From Rhizobium sp. RU33A (lineage in GTDB: Bacteria > Pseudomonadota > Alphaproteobacteria > Rhizobiales > Rhizobiaceae), in NCBI RefSeq assembly GCF_900156055.1, contig NZ_FTMQ01000003.1:124001-188000 (forward strand): a stretch of 64,000 nt of DNA. The letters are read 5' to 3'. The translations under genes were made by a program, and so were the position numbers. The notes under the pieces were generated by a model, which worked only from the letters and a program-made list of their open reading frames with translations, had not been told where the DNA came from and made no database searches. Below, piece after piece: positions 33,165-41,732 of this stretch; position 1 is the first letter of the stretch; the number at the start of each line of letters is the position of its first letter.

Positions 33165-33374
33165 ATGCTGGAGATGAAACCCTGGTATCAGTCGAAGACC
33201 GTCTGGGGCGCCCTGATCGCGATCGCTGCCCCACTTCTCGGCAGGGCCGGACTGGAACTCGGCGGCAATGAGCAGGCTGAAATTGCCGAGGCATTGACGA
33301 CGCTTGCCGGCACGGTCGGAGGATTGCTCGCCCTCTACGGTCGGCTGACGGCGACGAAGGGCGTGGGTGGGTGA
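33165..33374 (+). CDS. Holin-like small membrane protein at the end of the GTA
   Basis: This 69-residue protein begins WYQSKTVWGALIAIAAPLLG, a motif common in phage holin-type or lysis-associated membrane proteins, and has a second hydrophobic stretch, LAGTVGGLLALYGRL. Two membrane segments with a short loop containing charged residues (ELGGNEQAEIAE) are predicted. The ATG at 33165 follows a perfect AGGAGGA. It would make holes that let the GH19-like enzyme reach the wall, but that enzyme is encoded 22 kb upstream. Function is inferred from size, topology and place. Confidence 0.62.
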   Translation: MLEMKPWYQSKTVWGALIAIAAPLLGRAGLELGGNEQAEIAEALTTLAGTVGGLLALYGRLTATKGVGG

Positions 33375-33398
33375 GGGTATCCTGTGCCGATCTTTGCG

Positions 33399-33420
33399 AA
33401 GTAAGGAATTTACATTACTT
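33399..33420 (+). promoter_or_regulatory. Operator-like inverted repeat before prlF-yhaV
   Basis: AAGTAA and TTACTT flank a 10-base AT-rich centre, 26 bases before the antitoxin ATG. It fits autoregulation by a SpoVT/AbrB-type antitoxin. Confidence 0.5.
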
Positions 33421-33445
33421 TGTGACGGCAAATAGGGCCGGCACG

Positions 33446-33778
33446 ATGAACAAGATTTTACGCAAGGTGAGCACGATCACCGACAAGGGACAGACCACCA
33501 TCCCAAAGCCGATTCGAGAGGCGCTTGGGGTCGGTTACGGCGGACGCATCGCCTTCAGCCTGGACGAAAAGAACAGGGTCTATGTCGAGCGGGACGATGA
33601 CGAGCAGGACGATCCGGCCTTGGAGGGTTTTCTTGATCTCCTTGTCCAGGACATGACCGCTCGTCCCCACGATGCTTTTGTCGAGCTTCCTGTCGGACTT
33701 CGCGATCGCATCGCGGCACTCACGCACGGCGCCGATGTCGACCTCGACGCTCCCATCGACGGCGATGTCGAGCTTTGA
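33446..33778 (+). CDS. prlF: PrlF-family (SpoVT/AbrB-fold) antitoxin
   Basis: This 110-residue protein is a PrlF-type antitoxin of the YhaV-PrlF system. The N-terminal swapped-hairpin domain shows VSTITDKGQTTIPKPIREAL (core STITDKGQTTIPKPIR), the DNA-binding part. The acidic C-terminal half contains DPALEGFLDLLVQDMTARP (core FLDLLVQDM), which is typical of PrlF. I start at the ATG at 33446 because similarity begins there, although an earlier start is open. It ends three bases before yhaV. The pair sits at the right border of the GTA cluster and is on the same strand as the GTA genes. Confidence 0.9.
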   Translation: MNKILRKVSTITDKGQTTIPKPIREALGVGYGGRIAFSLDEKNRVYVERDDDEQDDPALEGFLDLLVQDMTARPHDAFVELPVGLRDRIAALTHGADVDLDAPIDGDVEL

Positions 33779-33781
33779 GAC

Positions 33782-34279
33782 ATGAACACGGTCAAGGGCT
33801 GGATCATTCGTGCACATCCCCTGTTTCTCGACCAGCTCGAACGACTGACCCTGGCTGTCGAGAAAGAGGCACTGAAGAAGCCTGATGCGTTCAAAAGTGG
33901 TGCCAATTTCAAGCTTTTGGCCGCGTTGGAAAAACTCGTATTCGAGAGCATTCCGGCTGATCCAACCTTGCCTGTCTTTCGGCAGGGCGGGACCCTGGGA
34001 TCCAAGCGCAAACACTGGTTTCGAGCGAAATTTGGCAATGGGCGCTTTCGGTTGTTTTTTCGATACAATTCGACTGCGCGCGTTCTGGTATTTGCCTGGG
34101 TCAACGATGCAGACACGTTGCGCAGCGATGCATACGCAGTGTTTCGAGCGATGCTCGACGACGGCAATCCGCCTGACAGCTGGCAGCAACTTCTCGAAGC
34201 TGCGTCCAGTGCCACGGCTGAGAAGCGTCTGGGCGAACTGACGGGACGATCGCAGACACTGATACATGGGGAGAAATGA
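33782..34279 (+). CDS. yhaV: YhaV-family toxin
   Basis: This 165-residue protein is a YhaV-type toxin, a ribosome-dependent RNase of the RelE superfamily. Visible family features are GWIIRAHPLFLDQLERL at the start, FRQGGTLGSKRKHWFRAKFG (core LGSKRKHWFRAKFG) and RLFFRYNSTARVLVFAWVND (core RVLVFAWVND). The arginine and lysine residues of the active face are present. The gene follows prlF by three bases. It lies after the GTA end, so it closes a run of toxin-antitoxin modules spread through the cluster. The protein looks complete. Confidence 0.9.
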   Translation: MNTVKGWIIRAHPLFLDQLERLTLAVEKEALKKPDAFKSGANFKLLAALEKLVFESIPADPTLPVFRQGGTLGSKRKHWFRAKFGNGRFRLFFRYNSTARVLVFAWVNDADTLRSDAYAVFRAMLDDGNPPDSWQQLLEAASSATAEKRLGELTGRSQTLIHGEK

Positions 34280-34387
34280 CGGTAGATCGGGCATGATCTC
34301 TACCCTCTCGCCACGCATTCATTTGCCATTCAGACGCCTTGCGGTACATAATTTGTCAAAGTGGACGTCATCCAAGAAGAAGCAGCA

Positions 34388-34627
34388 ATGGCATCTTTCA
34401 TGAAATACGCGGGCCTGGCATTGGCCGTGACCGTGGCGGCTCTGCCGGCGACGGTGGGCGATGCCGTGGCGGCGGATTGCAGACAAGCCGCGGAACGCGT
34501 GGTCGCCGAAGTCGGCGGGCAGTTGCTTTCCGTGCACGAATCGGGCGGTGAATGCGTGATCGTCGTGCTTGTTCCGGGCAACGGCAACGAACGGCCGCGT
34601 AAGGTCACCATGCGGGTCGCCGAGTGA
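34388..34627 (+). CDS. FeuN-like periplasmic modulator
   Basis: This 79-residue protein has a signal peptide (MASFMKYAGLALAVTVAALPATVGDAVAA; core LALAVTVAALPA) and a short mature domain with two cysteines (ADCRQAAERV and GGECVIVVLVPG). It sits directly before a PhoP/PhoQ-type two-component pair that resembles FeuP-FeuQ of Sinorhizobium meliloti. There FeuN is a small periplasmic protein that inhibits the FeuQ sensor. Gene order, size and export signal match, so I call it FeuN-like; the identity is inference. The ATG at 34388 is used. The gap of 108 bases before it shows no gene. Confidence 0.7.
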   Translation: MASFMKYAGLALAVTVAALPATVGDAVAADCRQAAERVVAEVGGQLLSVHESGGECVIVVLVPGNGNERPRKVTMRVAE

Positions 34628-34672
34628 CCGGCCTCCGGGATTGAAGAGCTTTCCGCACCGAGGGGTGAACGC

Positions 34673-35338
34673 ATGCGCATTCTCGTCGTCGAAGACGATG
34701 TCAATCTGAACCGCCAGCTCGTCGAGGCCCTGCAGGAAGCGGGTTATGTCGTGGACAAGGCTTTCGACGGCGAGGAAGGTCATTTCCTCGGCGAAACCGA
34801 ACCCTATGACGCCGTCATCCTCGACATCGGCCTTCCCGAGATGGACGGCATCACGGTGCTTGAGAAATGGCGCGCGGCAAGCCGGCTGATGCCGGTGCTG
34901 ATCCTGACGGCGCGTGACCGCTGGTCGGACAAGGTGGCCGGCATCGACGCAGGCGCCGACGACTATGTCACCAAGCCTTTTCATGTCGAGGAAGTGCTCG
35001 CCCGTATTCGCGCCCTGATCCGCCGAGCGGCCGGGCATGCCTCGTCGGAGATCGTCTGTGGTCCTGTCAGGCTCGATACGAAGAGCTCCAAAGCGAGCGT
35101 CGACGGCGTGACGCTGAAGCTCACCTCGCATGAGTATCGTCTGCTGTCCTATCTGATGCACCACATGGGCGAGGTCGTGTCGCGCACGGAACTGGTCGAG
35201 CACCTCTACGACCAGGATTTCGACCGCGATTCCAACACGATCGAGGTCTTTGTCGGCCGTCTGCGCAAGAAGCTCGGCGTCGACATGATCGAGACCGTGC
35301 GCGGGCTTGGGTATCGTATCCAAGCGCCGGCGAAATGA
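34673..35338 (+). CDS. feuP: OmpR/PhoP-family response regulator (FeuP-like)
   Basis: This 221-residue protein is an OmpR-type response regulator with the acidic pair D8-D9, phospho-acceptor D51 (AVILDIGLPEMDG) and K101 in YVTKPFH. The C-terminal winged helix contains TSHEYRLLSYLMHH and SNTIEVFVGRLRKKLG (recognition region). In S. meliloti FeuP with FeuQ controls cyclic glucan export genes such as ndvA. It lies 45 bases after the FeuN-like gene and overlaps the kinase gene by four bases. Identity is supported by the neighbours more than by unique residues. Confidence 0.85.
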   Translation: MRILVVEDDVNLNRQLVEALQEAGYVVDKAFDGEEGHFLGETEPYDAVILDIGLPEMDGITVLEKWRAASRLMPVLILTARDRWSDKVAGIDAGADDYVTKPFHVEEVLARIRALIRRAAGHASSEIVCGPVRLDTKSSKASVDGVTLKLTSHEYRLLSYLMHHMGEVVSRTELVEHLYDQDFDRDSNTIEVFVGRLRKKLGVDMIETVRGLGYRIQAPAK

Positions 35339-36729
35339 AGATCCGCTCGCTCACCGCGCGCGTCCTGCTGCTCGCCACCCTCTGGTCGGCGCTCGGTCTG
35401 GTCACGATCGCGGTGGCCATTTCCACCCTATACCGCCAGGGTGTCGAACGCGGTTTCAACAACCTCCTGCGCGCCCAGCTCTACAATGTCGTCAATTCTG
35501 TCTCCATCGGCGATGGAGACAGCCTGACCGGTTCGCCGGCGCTGGGTGACCTCAGGTTCTCCCAGCCGTCGACCGGCTGGTACTGGCTGGTCGAGCCGCT
35601 CGGCAACTATGCTACGGCACCGCTCGCCTCCGCCTCGCTCGGGGTGGCGAACCTTGCCGTCCCCGACGTGGAAGTGACGCCCTTCGACCAGAATTACGAA
35701 CGCTATTACGAAATGACGGATGATGTCGGCAACCAGATAAGGGTTGCTGAAACTGAAGTGGTGCTCGACGACCAGGGACGGGCGGCGCGCTTCCGCGTTT
35801 CGGGCAATCTTCAGGTGGTCGAGGACGAGATCGCCTTTTTCACAAGCCGTCTCTACGCCGCTCTCGCCGTGGTTGGCATTGGCGGGCTGATCGTCAACGG
35901 TCTTGCGATTCTCTATGGCCTGAAACCGCTCGACCGCGCGCGCCGGGCGCTGGAGCGCATCCGGCGCGGTGAGGCCGAGCGGATCGAGGGCGATTTCCCG
36001 AGCGAGGTCCAGCCGCTGGCCAACGAAATCAACGCGCTGATCGACAGCAACCGCCGCATTGTCGAGCGCGCCCGCATGCAGGTCGGCAATCTCGCCCATT
36101 CCCTGAAAACGCCGATCGCCGTTTTGCTGAACGAGGCGCGGACGCTGGAGAAGAACCCCGCCGACGTGATCGCGACCCAGGCCGAGGCCATGCAGGCGCA
36201 GGTAAGCTCCTATCTGAACAGGGCGCGGATCGCAGCCCAGCGCGACAGCGTGCTGGCCCGCACCGAGGCGCAGCCGGTGCTCGAGCGGCTGGTCCGCGTG
36301 ATGCGCAAGCTGAACGCCGATATTCTCTTCGAACTCGATGTAGCACCAGACCTCACCTTTGCGATGGAGCAGCAGGATGTCGAGGAGGTTGTCGGCAACC
36401 TGCTCGAAAACGCCTCGCGCTTCGCCCGAACCAAGGTCGTCACCCGTGCCGTGATGACGGCCCGCGATGGTGAGCCGACCGACGGCCGGCGCGGCTGGAT
36501 CGAGGTGGTGGTCGAGGATGACGGGCCGGGGCTCGCCCCCGACCAGATCGGCGAGGCGCTGAAGCGGGGCCGAAGGCTCGACGAGAGCAAGCCCGGCACG
36601 GGGCTCGGACTGTCCATCGTCAAGGAGATTTCGGGGGAATATCAGGGCTCTTTCGGCCTCTCGCGCGCCGGCATCGGTGGGCTTCGCGCACAGTTGATCC
36701 TACCAGCTGTGACCAAGGACACTGCGTGA
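35335..36729 (+). CDS. feuQ: PhoQ-like sensor histidine kinase (FeuQ-like)
   Basis: This 464-residue inner-membrane kinase has an N-terminal membrane segment (VLLLATLWSALGLVTIAVAIS), a periplasmic sensor of about 150 residues, and a second segment (YAALAVVGIGGLIVNGLAIL). The HAMP-like linker is followed by the phospho-acceptor histidine in NLAHSLKTPIAVL, and the ATP-binding part has NLLENASRFA (N box), DDGPGLAPDQ and GTGLGLSIVKEI. It should phosphorylate the FeuP-like regulator, with which it overlaps by four bases. The FeuN-like protein upstream probably modulates its periplasmic domain. Confidence 0.88.
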   Translation: MKIRSLTARVLLLATLWSALGLVTIAVAISTLYRQGVERGFNNLLRAQLYNVVNSVSIGDGDSLTGSPALGDLRFSQPSTGWYWLVEPLGNYATAPLASASLGVANLAVPDVEVTPFDQNYERYYEMTDDVGNQIRVAETEVVLDDQGRAARFRVSGNLQVVEDEIAFFTSRLYAALAVVGIGGLIVNGLAILYGLKPLDRARRALERIRRGEAERIEGDFPSEVQPLANEINALIDSNRRIVERARMQVGNLAHSLKTPIAVLLNEARTLEKNPADVIATQAEAMQAQVSSYLNRARIAAQRDSVLARTEAQPVLERLVRVMRKLNADILFELDVAPDLTFAMEQQDVEEVVGNLLENASRFARTKVVTRAVMTARDGEPTDGRRGWIEVVVEDDGPGLAPDQIGEALKRGRRLDESKPGTGLGLSIVKEISGEYQGSFGLSRAGIGGLRAQLILPAVTKDTA

Positions 36730-36852
36730 TTGATTTTCCTGTGAAATTACATAGGTGTATAAGATGGCCTTGAGCCGGTTGAAGGCCGTCATCCGCATCG
36801 CGCGAACCGGTTGGCCTCGACCACAGAAATCGACGGGACTTGGAACGGTCTG

Positions 36853-37260
36853 ATGGGTGTGAAGCACTTCGGGATATTGGCAGCCACTGGCCTCGTGTCG
36901 CTCGCGCTTGCGAGCTGCACCACATCGAGCGGTGGACGCAGCGCAGCCGCAAATTCCGCCGTCTATATTGCGGCGCTTCAGGGCGGCATTGTCTCGCGCA
37001 CGGGCGTCGAGCTGTCGCGCAGCCAGACGCAGCGGGCGCTCGAAGCCGAGTATCGCGCGCTGGAGGCGGCCCCCGGTGGTCAGCCTGTAGCCTGGGCAGG
37101 CGGCGAGGTGCGTGGGGAAGTCGTTGCAGCCGCCCCTTACCAGGTCGGACAGCAGAACTGCCGGCAGTTCGCCCACAAAGTGTTCAGCGACGGCCGTGAG
37201 CGTCAGGCCCGCGGGGCGGCCTGCCGCAACCCGAACGGCACCTGGACGCCGTTGAGCTGA
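36853..37260 (+). CDS. Outer membrane surface-antigen-like lipoprotein
   Basis: This 135-residue protein is a probable lipoprotein: the signal peptide ILAATGLVSLALASC ends in a lipobox (LASC), with the cysteine at residue 20. The mature part carries GQQNCRQFAHKVFSDGRERQ and RGAACRNPNGTWTPLS at the end, the pattern of the 17 kDa surface-antigen (RT0821-like) family, with a likely disulfide. Its function is unknown. The ATG at 36853 starts the signal peptide; an earlier start would place 14 polar residues before it. It stands alone between the FeuQ-like kinase and the cytochrome c maturation genes. Confidence 0.82.
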   Translation: MGVKHFGILAATGLVSLALASCTTSSGGRSAAANSAVYIAALQGGIVSRTGVELSRSQTQRALEAEYRALEAAPGGQPVAWAGGEVRGEVVAAAPYQVGQQNCRQFAHKVFSDGRERQARGAACRNPNGTWTPLS

Positions 37261-37315
37261 GGTGAACCCGGGGCTGCTGATCCGAGGAATTCAATCATTT
37301 GAACGCGCCGCCCAC

Positions 37316-37329
37316 TTGACTTGGGTCAA
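37316..37329. promoter_or_regulatory. FNR/FixK-type box before the cytochrome c maturation operon
   Basis: TTGACTTGGGTCAA is a perfect match to the TTGA-N6-TCAA consensus. Its centre is about 40 bases before a possible transcript start near 37363 that would be served by a TTAGAG -10 at 37351. This is the spacing of class II FNR activation. It lies 112 bases before ccmI. Confidence 0.6.
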
Positions 37330-37440
37330 GGCTGGGCGGGTTATGGCGACTTAGAGAATTCTTGCGGCCAAACGCCTCAACTTTGCGTCAGGAGAGGTTT
37401 GGCTGTTGGAAAGCACCTGTCCTTGACGTAATTGAGTTTC

Positions 37441-38661
37441 ATGTTGTTCTGGATCATCTCCGCGCTTCTGACGGTCCTTGTTGCCGTCGTCCTGTTGTCC
37501 CCCTTGCTGCGGGCCTCGGCCCGAGCGACGCGTTATGACGAAGGCGAGGCGGCGGTCTATCGCGATCAGCTGCGCGAGCTGGAGCGGGACAAGGCGCAAG
37601 GCCTGATCTCGGCAGACGATGCCGATTATGCCCGTGCCGAAATCGGCCGTCGTCTCCTGGCGATTGCCGCCCGCGAAAAGGCGGGCAAAGATGGCGAGCG
37701 AAGCGAACTGGCTGAGGTCGTGGCGAAGCCGTCCGCCCGCCGTCGCTACACCTGGTCGCAAGCCTTCATCCTGCTCTGTCTTCCCGTAATCGGGCTTGCG
37801 GGCTATCTGGAAATCGGCAGCCCCGGTACGCCCGATTCACCGCTCGCAGCACGCATGGAAAATCCCGGCGACGACGTCGATCTGCTCGTCGCCAAGGTCG
37901 AGCAGCATCTGGCGGGCAATCCTGCCGACGGCAATGGCTGGAACGTTCTGGCGCCCGTCTATTTTCGTATTGGCCGCTTTGACGACGCCGAGCTTGCCTA
38001 TCGCAATGCGATCCGCATTCTCGGGCCCGATGCCGAGCGTATGAACGGGCTCGGCGAAACCGTTGTCATGCGCAGTGACGGGATCGTCACTGATGACGCC
38101 CAGATGGCCTTTCAGGCGGCGCTGAAGCTCGACCCCAACAATCCGCGTGCCGACTTCTATCTGGCGCTCGCGCTCGAGCAGTCCGGTCGCCGCGCAGAGG
38201 CGCTCACGGCCTTCCAGAATATCGCCAAGGCCTCGCCGCCGACGGCGCCCTGGATGCCGCTGGTCAACCAGCACATTGCAGCCAACAGTGCCGGCGTTCC
38301 GCTTGTCGATCCGCCGGCACAAACGGCGACGGAAGGCGGAGCACAGGCTCAGAACCCCGCAGCCCCGGGCAACCCGACGGCAGAAGACGTTGCCAATGCC
38401 GGAGCGATGTCGGAGGCTGATCGCGGCGAGATGATCCGCGGCATGGTGGCGAGCCTCGATGCACGGCTGAAGGAAGATCCCAACAATTTCGAAGGCTGGA
38501 TGCGGCTCGTCCGCTCTTATGCGATGCTGAAAGACAAGGAACGGGCGGAAGCCGCGCTGGAGGAGGGCCTGAAGACCTTCCCGGCTGCAGGCGCCGAGGG
38601 CCAGCAGTTGCTCGCCATGGCGAGGGAACTTGGCCTGTCCGTTGAGGAGGTGAGCCAATGA
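37441..38661 (+). CDS. ccmI: Cytochrome c maturation protein CcmI (CycH)
   Basis: This 406-residue inner-membrane protein holds apocytochrome c for heme ligation. Two membrane segments are visible, [19 protein letters not shown] at the start and [18 protein letters not shown] near residue 110. The region between them contains the family signature [17 protein letters not shown] (part). TPR-like helices follow ([24 protein letters not shown] in parts), typical of the periplasmic CycH domain. The ATG at 37441 is chosen; a TTG at 37432 is possible. The stop overlaps ccmE by four bases, so the operon is coupled. Confidence 0.93.
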   Translation: MLFWIISALLTVLVAVVLLSPLLRASARATRYDEGEAAVYRDQLRELERDKAQGLISADDADYARAEIGRRLLAIAAREKAGKDGERSELAEVVAKPSARRRYTWSQAFILLCLPVIGLAGYLEIGSPGTPDSPLAARMENPGDDVDLLVAKVEQHLAGNPADGNGWNVLAPVYFRIGRFDDAELAYRNAIRILGPDAERMNGLGETVVMRSDGIVTDDAQMAFQAALKLDPNNPRADFYLALALEQSGRRAEALTAFQNIAKASPPTAPWMPLVNQHIAANSAGVPLVDPPAQTATEGGAQAQNPAAPGNPTAEDVANAGAMSEADRGEMIRGMVASLDARLKEDPNNFEGWMRLVRSYAMLKDKERAEAALEEGLKTFPAAGAEGQQLLAMARELGLSVEEVSQ

Positions 38662-39110
38662 CCCGCAAACAGAAACGCCTGGCCGTGATTGGCGGTGGCA
38701 TGGGGTTCATTCTGACCGCCGTGCTCTTGGTGATGTTCGCCTTTGGCCAGTCGATCGCCTATTTCTATGTGCCCAACGATCTTGCCGAATCCGATGTCCA
38801 GCCGGGCACGCGGATCCGTCTTGGTGGGCTTGTCGAGACGGGTTCGCTGGTGCGCGGAGAAGGCTCAACGGTAACCTTCACCGTGACCGACACGCTGAGC
38901 CAGCTGCCCGTGACCTATACCGGCATCCTCCCCGATCTCTTCCGCGAGGGGCAGGGGGTCGTCGCCGAAGGTCGCTTCGAGGGCATGGGCAAGGTCTTCG
39001 TCGCCGATACCGTTCTCGCCAAGCATGACGAGAACTATATGCCGAAGGACGTAGCGGACCGTCTGGAAGCGCAAGGGGTTGAACTGAGCGGCAAGGAAAA
39101 GATCCAATGA
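38658..39110 (+). CDS. ccmE: Heme chaperone CcmE (CycJ)
   Basis: This 150-residue protein carries heme to apocytochrome c in the periplasm. It has a single N-terminal membrane anchor ([21 protein letters not shown]) and a beta-barrel domain with [13 protein letters not shown], then [19 protein letters not shown] (short core [12 protein letters not shown]). The heme-binding histidine is in [13 protein letters not shown], the conserved HDENYMP motif. It overlaps ccmI and ccmF by four bases each. Length and motifs are normal. Confidence 0.95.
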   Translation: MTRKQKRLAVIGGGMGFILTAVLLVMFAFGQSIAYFYVPNDLAESDVQPGTRIRLGGLVETGSLVRGEGSTVTFTVTDTLSQLPVTYTGILPDLFREGQGVVAEGRFEGMGKVFVADTVLAKHDENYMPKDVADRLEAQGVELSGKEKIQ

Positions 39111-41095
39111 TCATCGAGCTCGGCCATTATGCTCTCGTTCTGGCGCTCGCCACCTGTCTCGTCGTCTCCATCCTGCCGGTGATTGGCGCGCGCCGCGGCG
39201 ATGCGGCGATGATGGCGGTGGCGACCACCGGCACCTATGCGCTCTTCCTGCTCGTGGGCTTTTCTTTTGCGGTGCTCACCTACGGCTACGTCGTGTCCGA
39301 CTTCTCGGTGCAGAACGTCTACGAGAACTCCCATTCGCTGAAGCCGATGATCTACAAGATCTCCGGCGTCTGGGGGAACCACGAAGGCTCAATGCTGCTC
39401 TGGGTGCTGATTCTCGCCTTCTTTAGCACCATGGTCGCCTTTTTCGGCACCAACCTGCCGGACCGTCTAAGGGCGAATGTGCTGGCCGTGCAGGCCTGGA
39501 TCACCGCGGCCTTCACGCTCTTCATCCTGTTGACCTCGAACCCCTTCATGCGCCTTTCGCCCATTCCGGCGGAGGGGCAGGACCTCAATCCGGTCCTGCA
39601 GGACATCGGTCTCGCGATCCATCCGCCGCTGCTCTATCTCGGCTATGTCGGCTTCTCGGTCTGTTTCTCTTTCGCGATCGCTGCGCTGATGGACGGTCGC
39701 ATCGATGCCGCCTGGGCGCGCTGGGTGCGGCCCTGGACGCTGGCCGCCTGGGTCTTCCTGACCGCCGGCATCTCGATGGGCTCCTACTGGGCCTATTACG
39801 AACTTGGCTGGGGCGGCTGGTGGTTCTGGGATCCGGTTGAAAATGCCTCGTTGCTGCCTTGGCTTGCCGGCACGGCGCTCCTGCATTCGGCGCTTGTCAT
39901 GGAAAAGCGTGACGCGTTGAAAATCTGGACGGTGCTGCTCGCCATCATCGCCTTCTCGCTGTCGCTGCTCGGCACCTTCCTGGTGCGCTCGGGCGTGCTG
40001 ACCTCGGTGCATGCCTTTGCCACCGACCCGACGCGCGGCGTCTTCATTCTCGGCATTCTCGTCATCTTCATCGGCGGCGCCTTCACGCTCTTTGCGCTGC
40101 GTGCGCCGCTACTGAAGGCCGGCGGATTGTTCCAGCCGATTTCGCGTGAGGGCGCGCTTGTCCTCAACAACCTGATCCTGACGGTGTCCACCGCCTCGGT
40201 TCTGATCGGCACGCTCTATCCGCTGCTGCTCGAGACGCTGACGGGCGAGAAGATCTCGGTCGGTCCGCCCTTCTTCAACATTACCTTCGGGCTTCTGATG
40301 ATCCCGCTTCTGCTGGCGGTGCCGTTCGGGCCGTTTCTGGCCTGGAAGCGTGGGGATCTGCTCGGCGCCTTGCAGCGTCTCTATGTGGCGGCGGCACTCT
40401 CGCTCGTTCTCGGCCTTGGCCTCTGGTACGCCCAGAATGGCGGGCCTGTGATGGCGGTGGGCGGTCTCGCACTTGCGTTCTTCGTCATGGGCGGTGCGGT
40501 CTCCGATCTCTGGTATCGCGCCGGTTTCGGAAAACACCCGATCGCCACGGCCTGGGCGCGGTTGAAGGGCCTGCCGCGCTCCGCCTTCGGCACGGCGCTC
40601 GGCCATTTCGGCGTCGGCGTCACAATGCTCGGCGTTGTGGCCGTGACCACGTTTGAAACGGAAGCGGTGGTCGAGATGAAGCCTGGCATGACAGTGGAAG
40701 CCGGTGGCTATGTCATCACCTTCGATGGCCTGCGCGCTGCCAACGGTCCGAACTACACCGAAGACCAGGGGCATTTCACCATCCGCGAGGGGGGTGTCGA
40801 AGTGGCCGATGTCTGGTCGGCGAAGCGGCTCTACACGGCCCGCCAGATGCCGACGACGGAAGCCGGCATCGTCACGTTCGGCTTCAGCCAACTTTATGTC
40901 TCGCTGGGTGACCCGATGGCCGATGGCGGCATTGTCGTGCGTGTCTGGTGGAAGCCCTGGATCCTCTGCATCTGGTACGGCACGATCGTCATGATGGTCG
41001 GTGGTGTCGTGTCGCTGTCCGACCGCAGACTGCGGGTCGGTGCGCCGAAACGGGCCAAGGTGGCTGCAAAGCCGGTGCTGGAGGCTGCGGAGTGA
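39107..41095 (+). CDS. ccmF: Heme lyase subunit CcmF (CycK)
   Basis: This 662-residue polytopic inner-membrane protein is the core of the heme ligation complex with CcmH and CcmI. It has about 15 membrane segments. The WWD-like heme-handling motif is visible as [19 protein letters not shown] (core [12 protein letters not shown]), with an earlier [13 protein letters not shown] and [11 protein letters not shown], both conserved with histidine ligands. It overlaps ccmE by four bases, and its stop is directly followed by the ccmH frame. A repeat lies at the ccmF-ccmH junction. Confidence 0.95.
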   Translation: MIIELGHYALVLALATCLVVSILPVIGARRGDAAMMAVATTGTYALFLLVGFSFAVLTYGYVVSDFSVQNVYENSHSLKPMIYKISGVWGNHEGSMLLWVLILAFFSTMVAFFGTNLPDRLRANVLAVQAWITAAFTLFILLTSNPFMRLSPIPAEGQDLNPVLQDIGLAIHPPLLYLGYVGFSVCFSFAIAALMDGRIDAAWARWVRPWTLAAWVFLTAGISMGSYWAYYELGWGGWWFWDPVENASLLPWLAGTALLHSALVMEKRDALKIWTVLLAIIAFSLSLLGTFLVRSGVLTSVHAFATDPTRGVFILGILVIFIGGAFTLFALRAPLLKAGGLFQPISREGALVLNNLILTVSTASVLIGTLYPLLLETLTGEKISVGPPFFNITFGLLMIPLLLAVPFGPFLAWKRGDLLGALQRLYVAAALSLVLGLGLWYAQNGGPVMAVGGLALAFFVMGGAVSDLWYRAGFGKHPIATAWARLKGLPRSAFGTALGHFGVGVTMLGVVAVTTFETEAVVEMKPGMTVEAGGYVITFDGLRAANGPNYTEDQGHFTIREGGVEVADVWSAKRLYTARQMPTTEAGIVTFGFSQLYVSLGDPMADGGIVVRVWWKPWILCIWYGTIVMMVGGVVSLSDRRLRVGAPKRAKVAAKPVLEAAE

Positions 41096-41691
41096 GTGCG
41101 GTGAACAACCCCTCCCCAACCCCTCCCCACAGGGGGGAGGGGCTTTTGCGCCGCGTGTTGCCTCTGACGACGAAGCAAGCAGCGTCCGCACGTATTCTCC
41201 CCCCTTGTGGGGGAGATGGCCGACAGGCCAGAGGGGGACTTCGGACCGCATTCCTGATGCTGGTCCTTCTGTTCACCCCCATGCACGCCTTGGCCGTTAA
41301 CCCGGATGAAGTGCTCGCCGATCCTGCTCTTGAGCAGCGGGCTCGGGCGCTCTCTGCTGAGCTGCGCTGCATGGTTTGTCAGAACCAGTCGATCGATGAT
41401 TCCAATGCCGAACTCGCACGGGACCTGCGCGTCGTGGTGCGTGAGCGGTTGGTGGGTGGCGATAGCGACGAGCAGGTGCTCGACTATGTCGTGTCGCGCT
41501 ACGGGGAATTTGTACTGTTGAAGCCGCGGCTCAGCATCCGCACGATCGGGCTTTGGGGCGCACCGGCGGCACTCGCGATCATCGGGCTGATCGTGGCTGT
41601 GGTCTACACGCGCCGGCGCGCCGTGCAGCCGGTGGCAAAGCTTTCTCCGGAAGAGGAAGCGCGGCTGGGGAAGTTGCTGGATCGGGAGTGA
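41092..41691 (+). CDS. ccmH: Cytochrome c maturation protein CcmH (CycL), start altered by a repeat
   Basis: CcmH reduces and presents apocytochrome c thiols for heme attachment. The core is clear: [22 protein letters not shown] (core [12 protein letters not shown]) with the CxxC pair, then a membrane segment, [25 protein letters not shown] at 41092, overlapping the ccmF stop, gives 199 residues. The first 55 of them run through a family repeat ([15 protein letters not shown]...) before [18 protein letters not shown], which looks like the original signal peptide. An ATG at 41257 is internal to that peptide and lacks its charged start. The true start is uncertain. Confidence 0.85.
   Translation: MSAVNNPSPTPPHRGEGLLRRVLPLTTKQAASARILPPCGGDGRQARGGLRTAFLMLVLLFTPMHALAVNPDEVLADPALEQRARALSAELRCMVCQNQSIDDSNAELARDLRVVVRERLVGGDSDEQVLDYVVSRYGEFVLLKPRLSIRTIGLWGAPAALAIIGLIVAVVYTRRRAVQPVAKLSPEEEARLGKLLDRE
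41105..41247. repeat. CTCCCC/GGGGAG repeat pair at the ccmF-ccmH junction
   Basis: CCCCTCCCCACAGGGGGGAGG on the left and TTCTCCCCCCTTGTGGGGGAG on the right are opposed hairpins (arms given in parts), followed by GGCCGACAGGCCAGAGGGGG. The block overlaps the 5' part of the ccmH reading frame. Confidence 0.8.
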
Positions 41692-41732
41692 TCACGCAGT
41701 CGGCTGCGGGACGAAATGCCAAGGCTTGTGTG

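Noticed and set aside
7570..34279. A complete temperate prophage
   Set aside because: No integrase, excisionase, repressor, replication or attachment-site pair was found, and the gene set and order are those of a gene transfer agent.
39035..39382. A minus-strand frame at the start of ccmF
   Set aside because: It is antisense to the ccmE/ccmF overlap and has no features of a gene.
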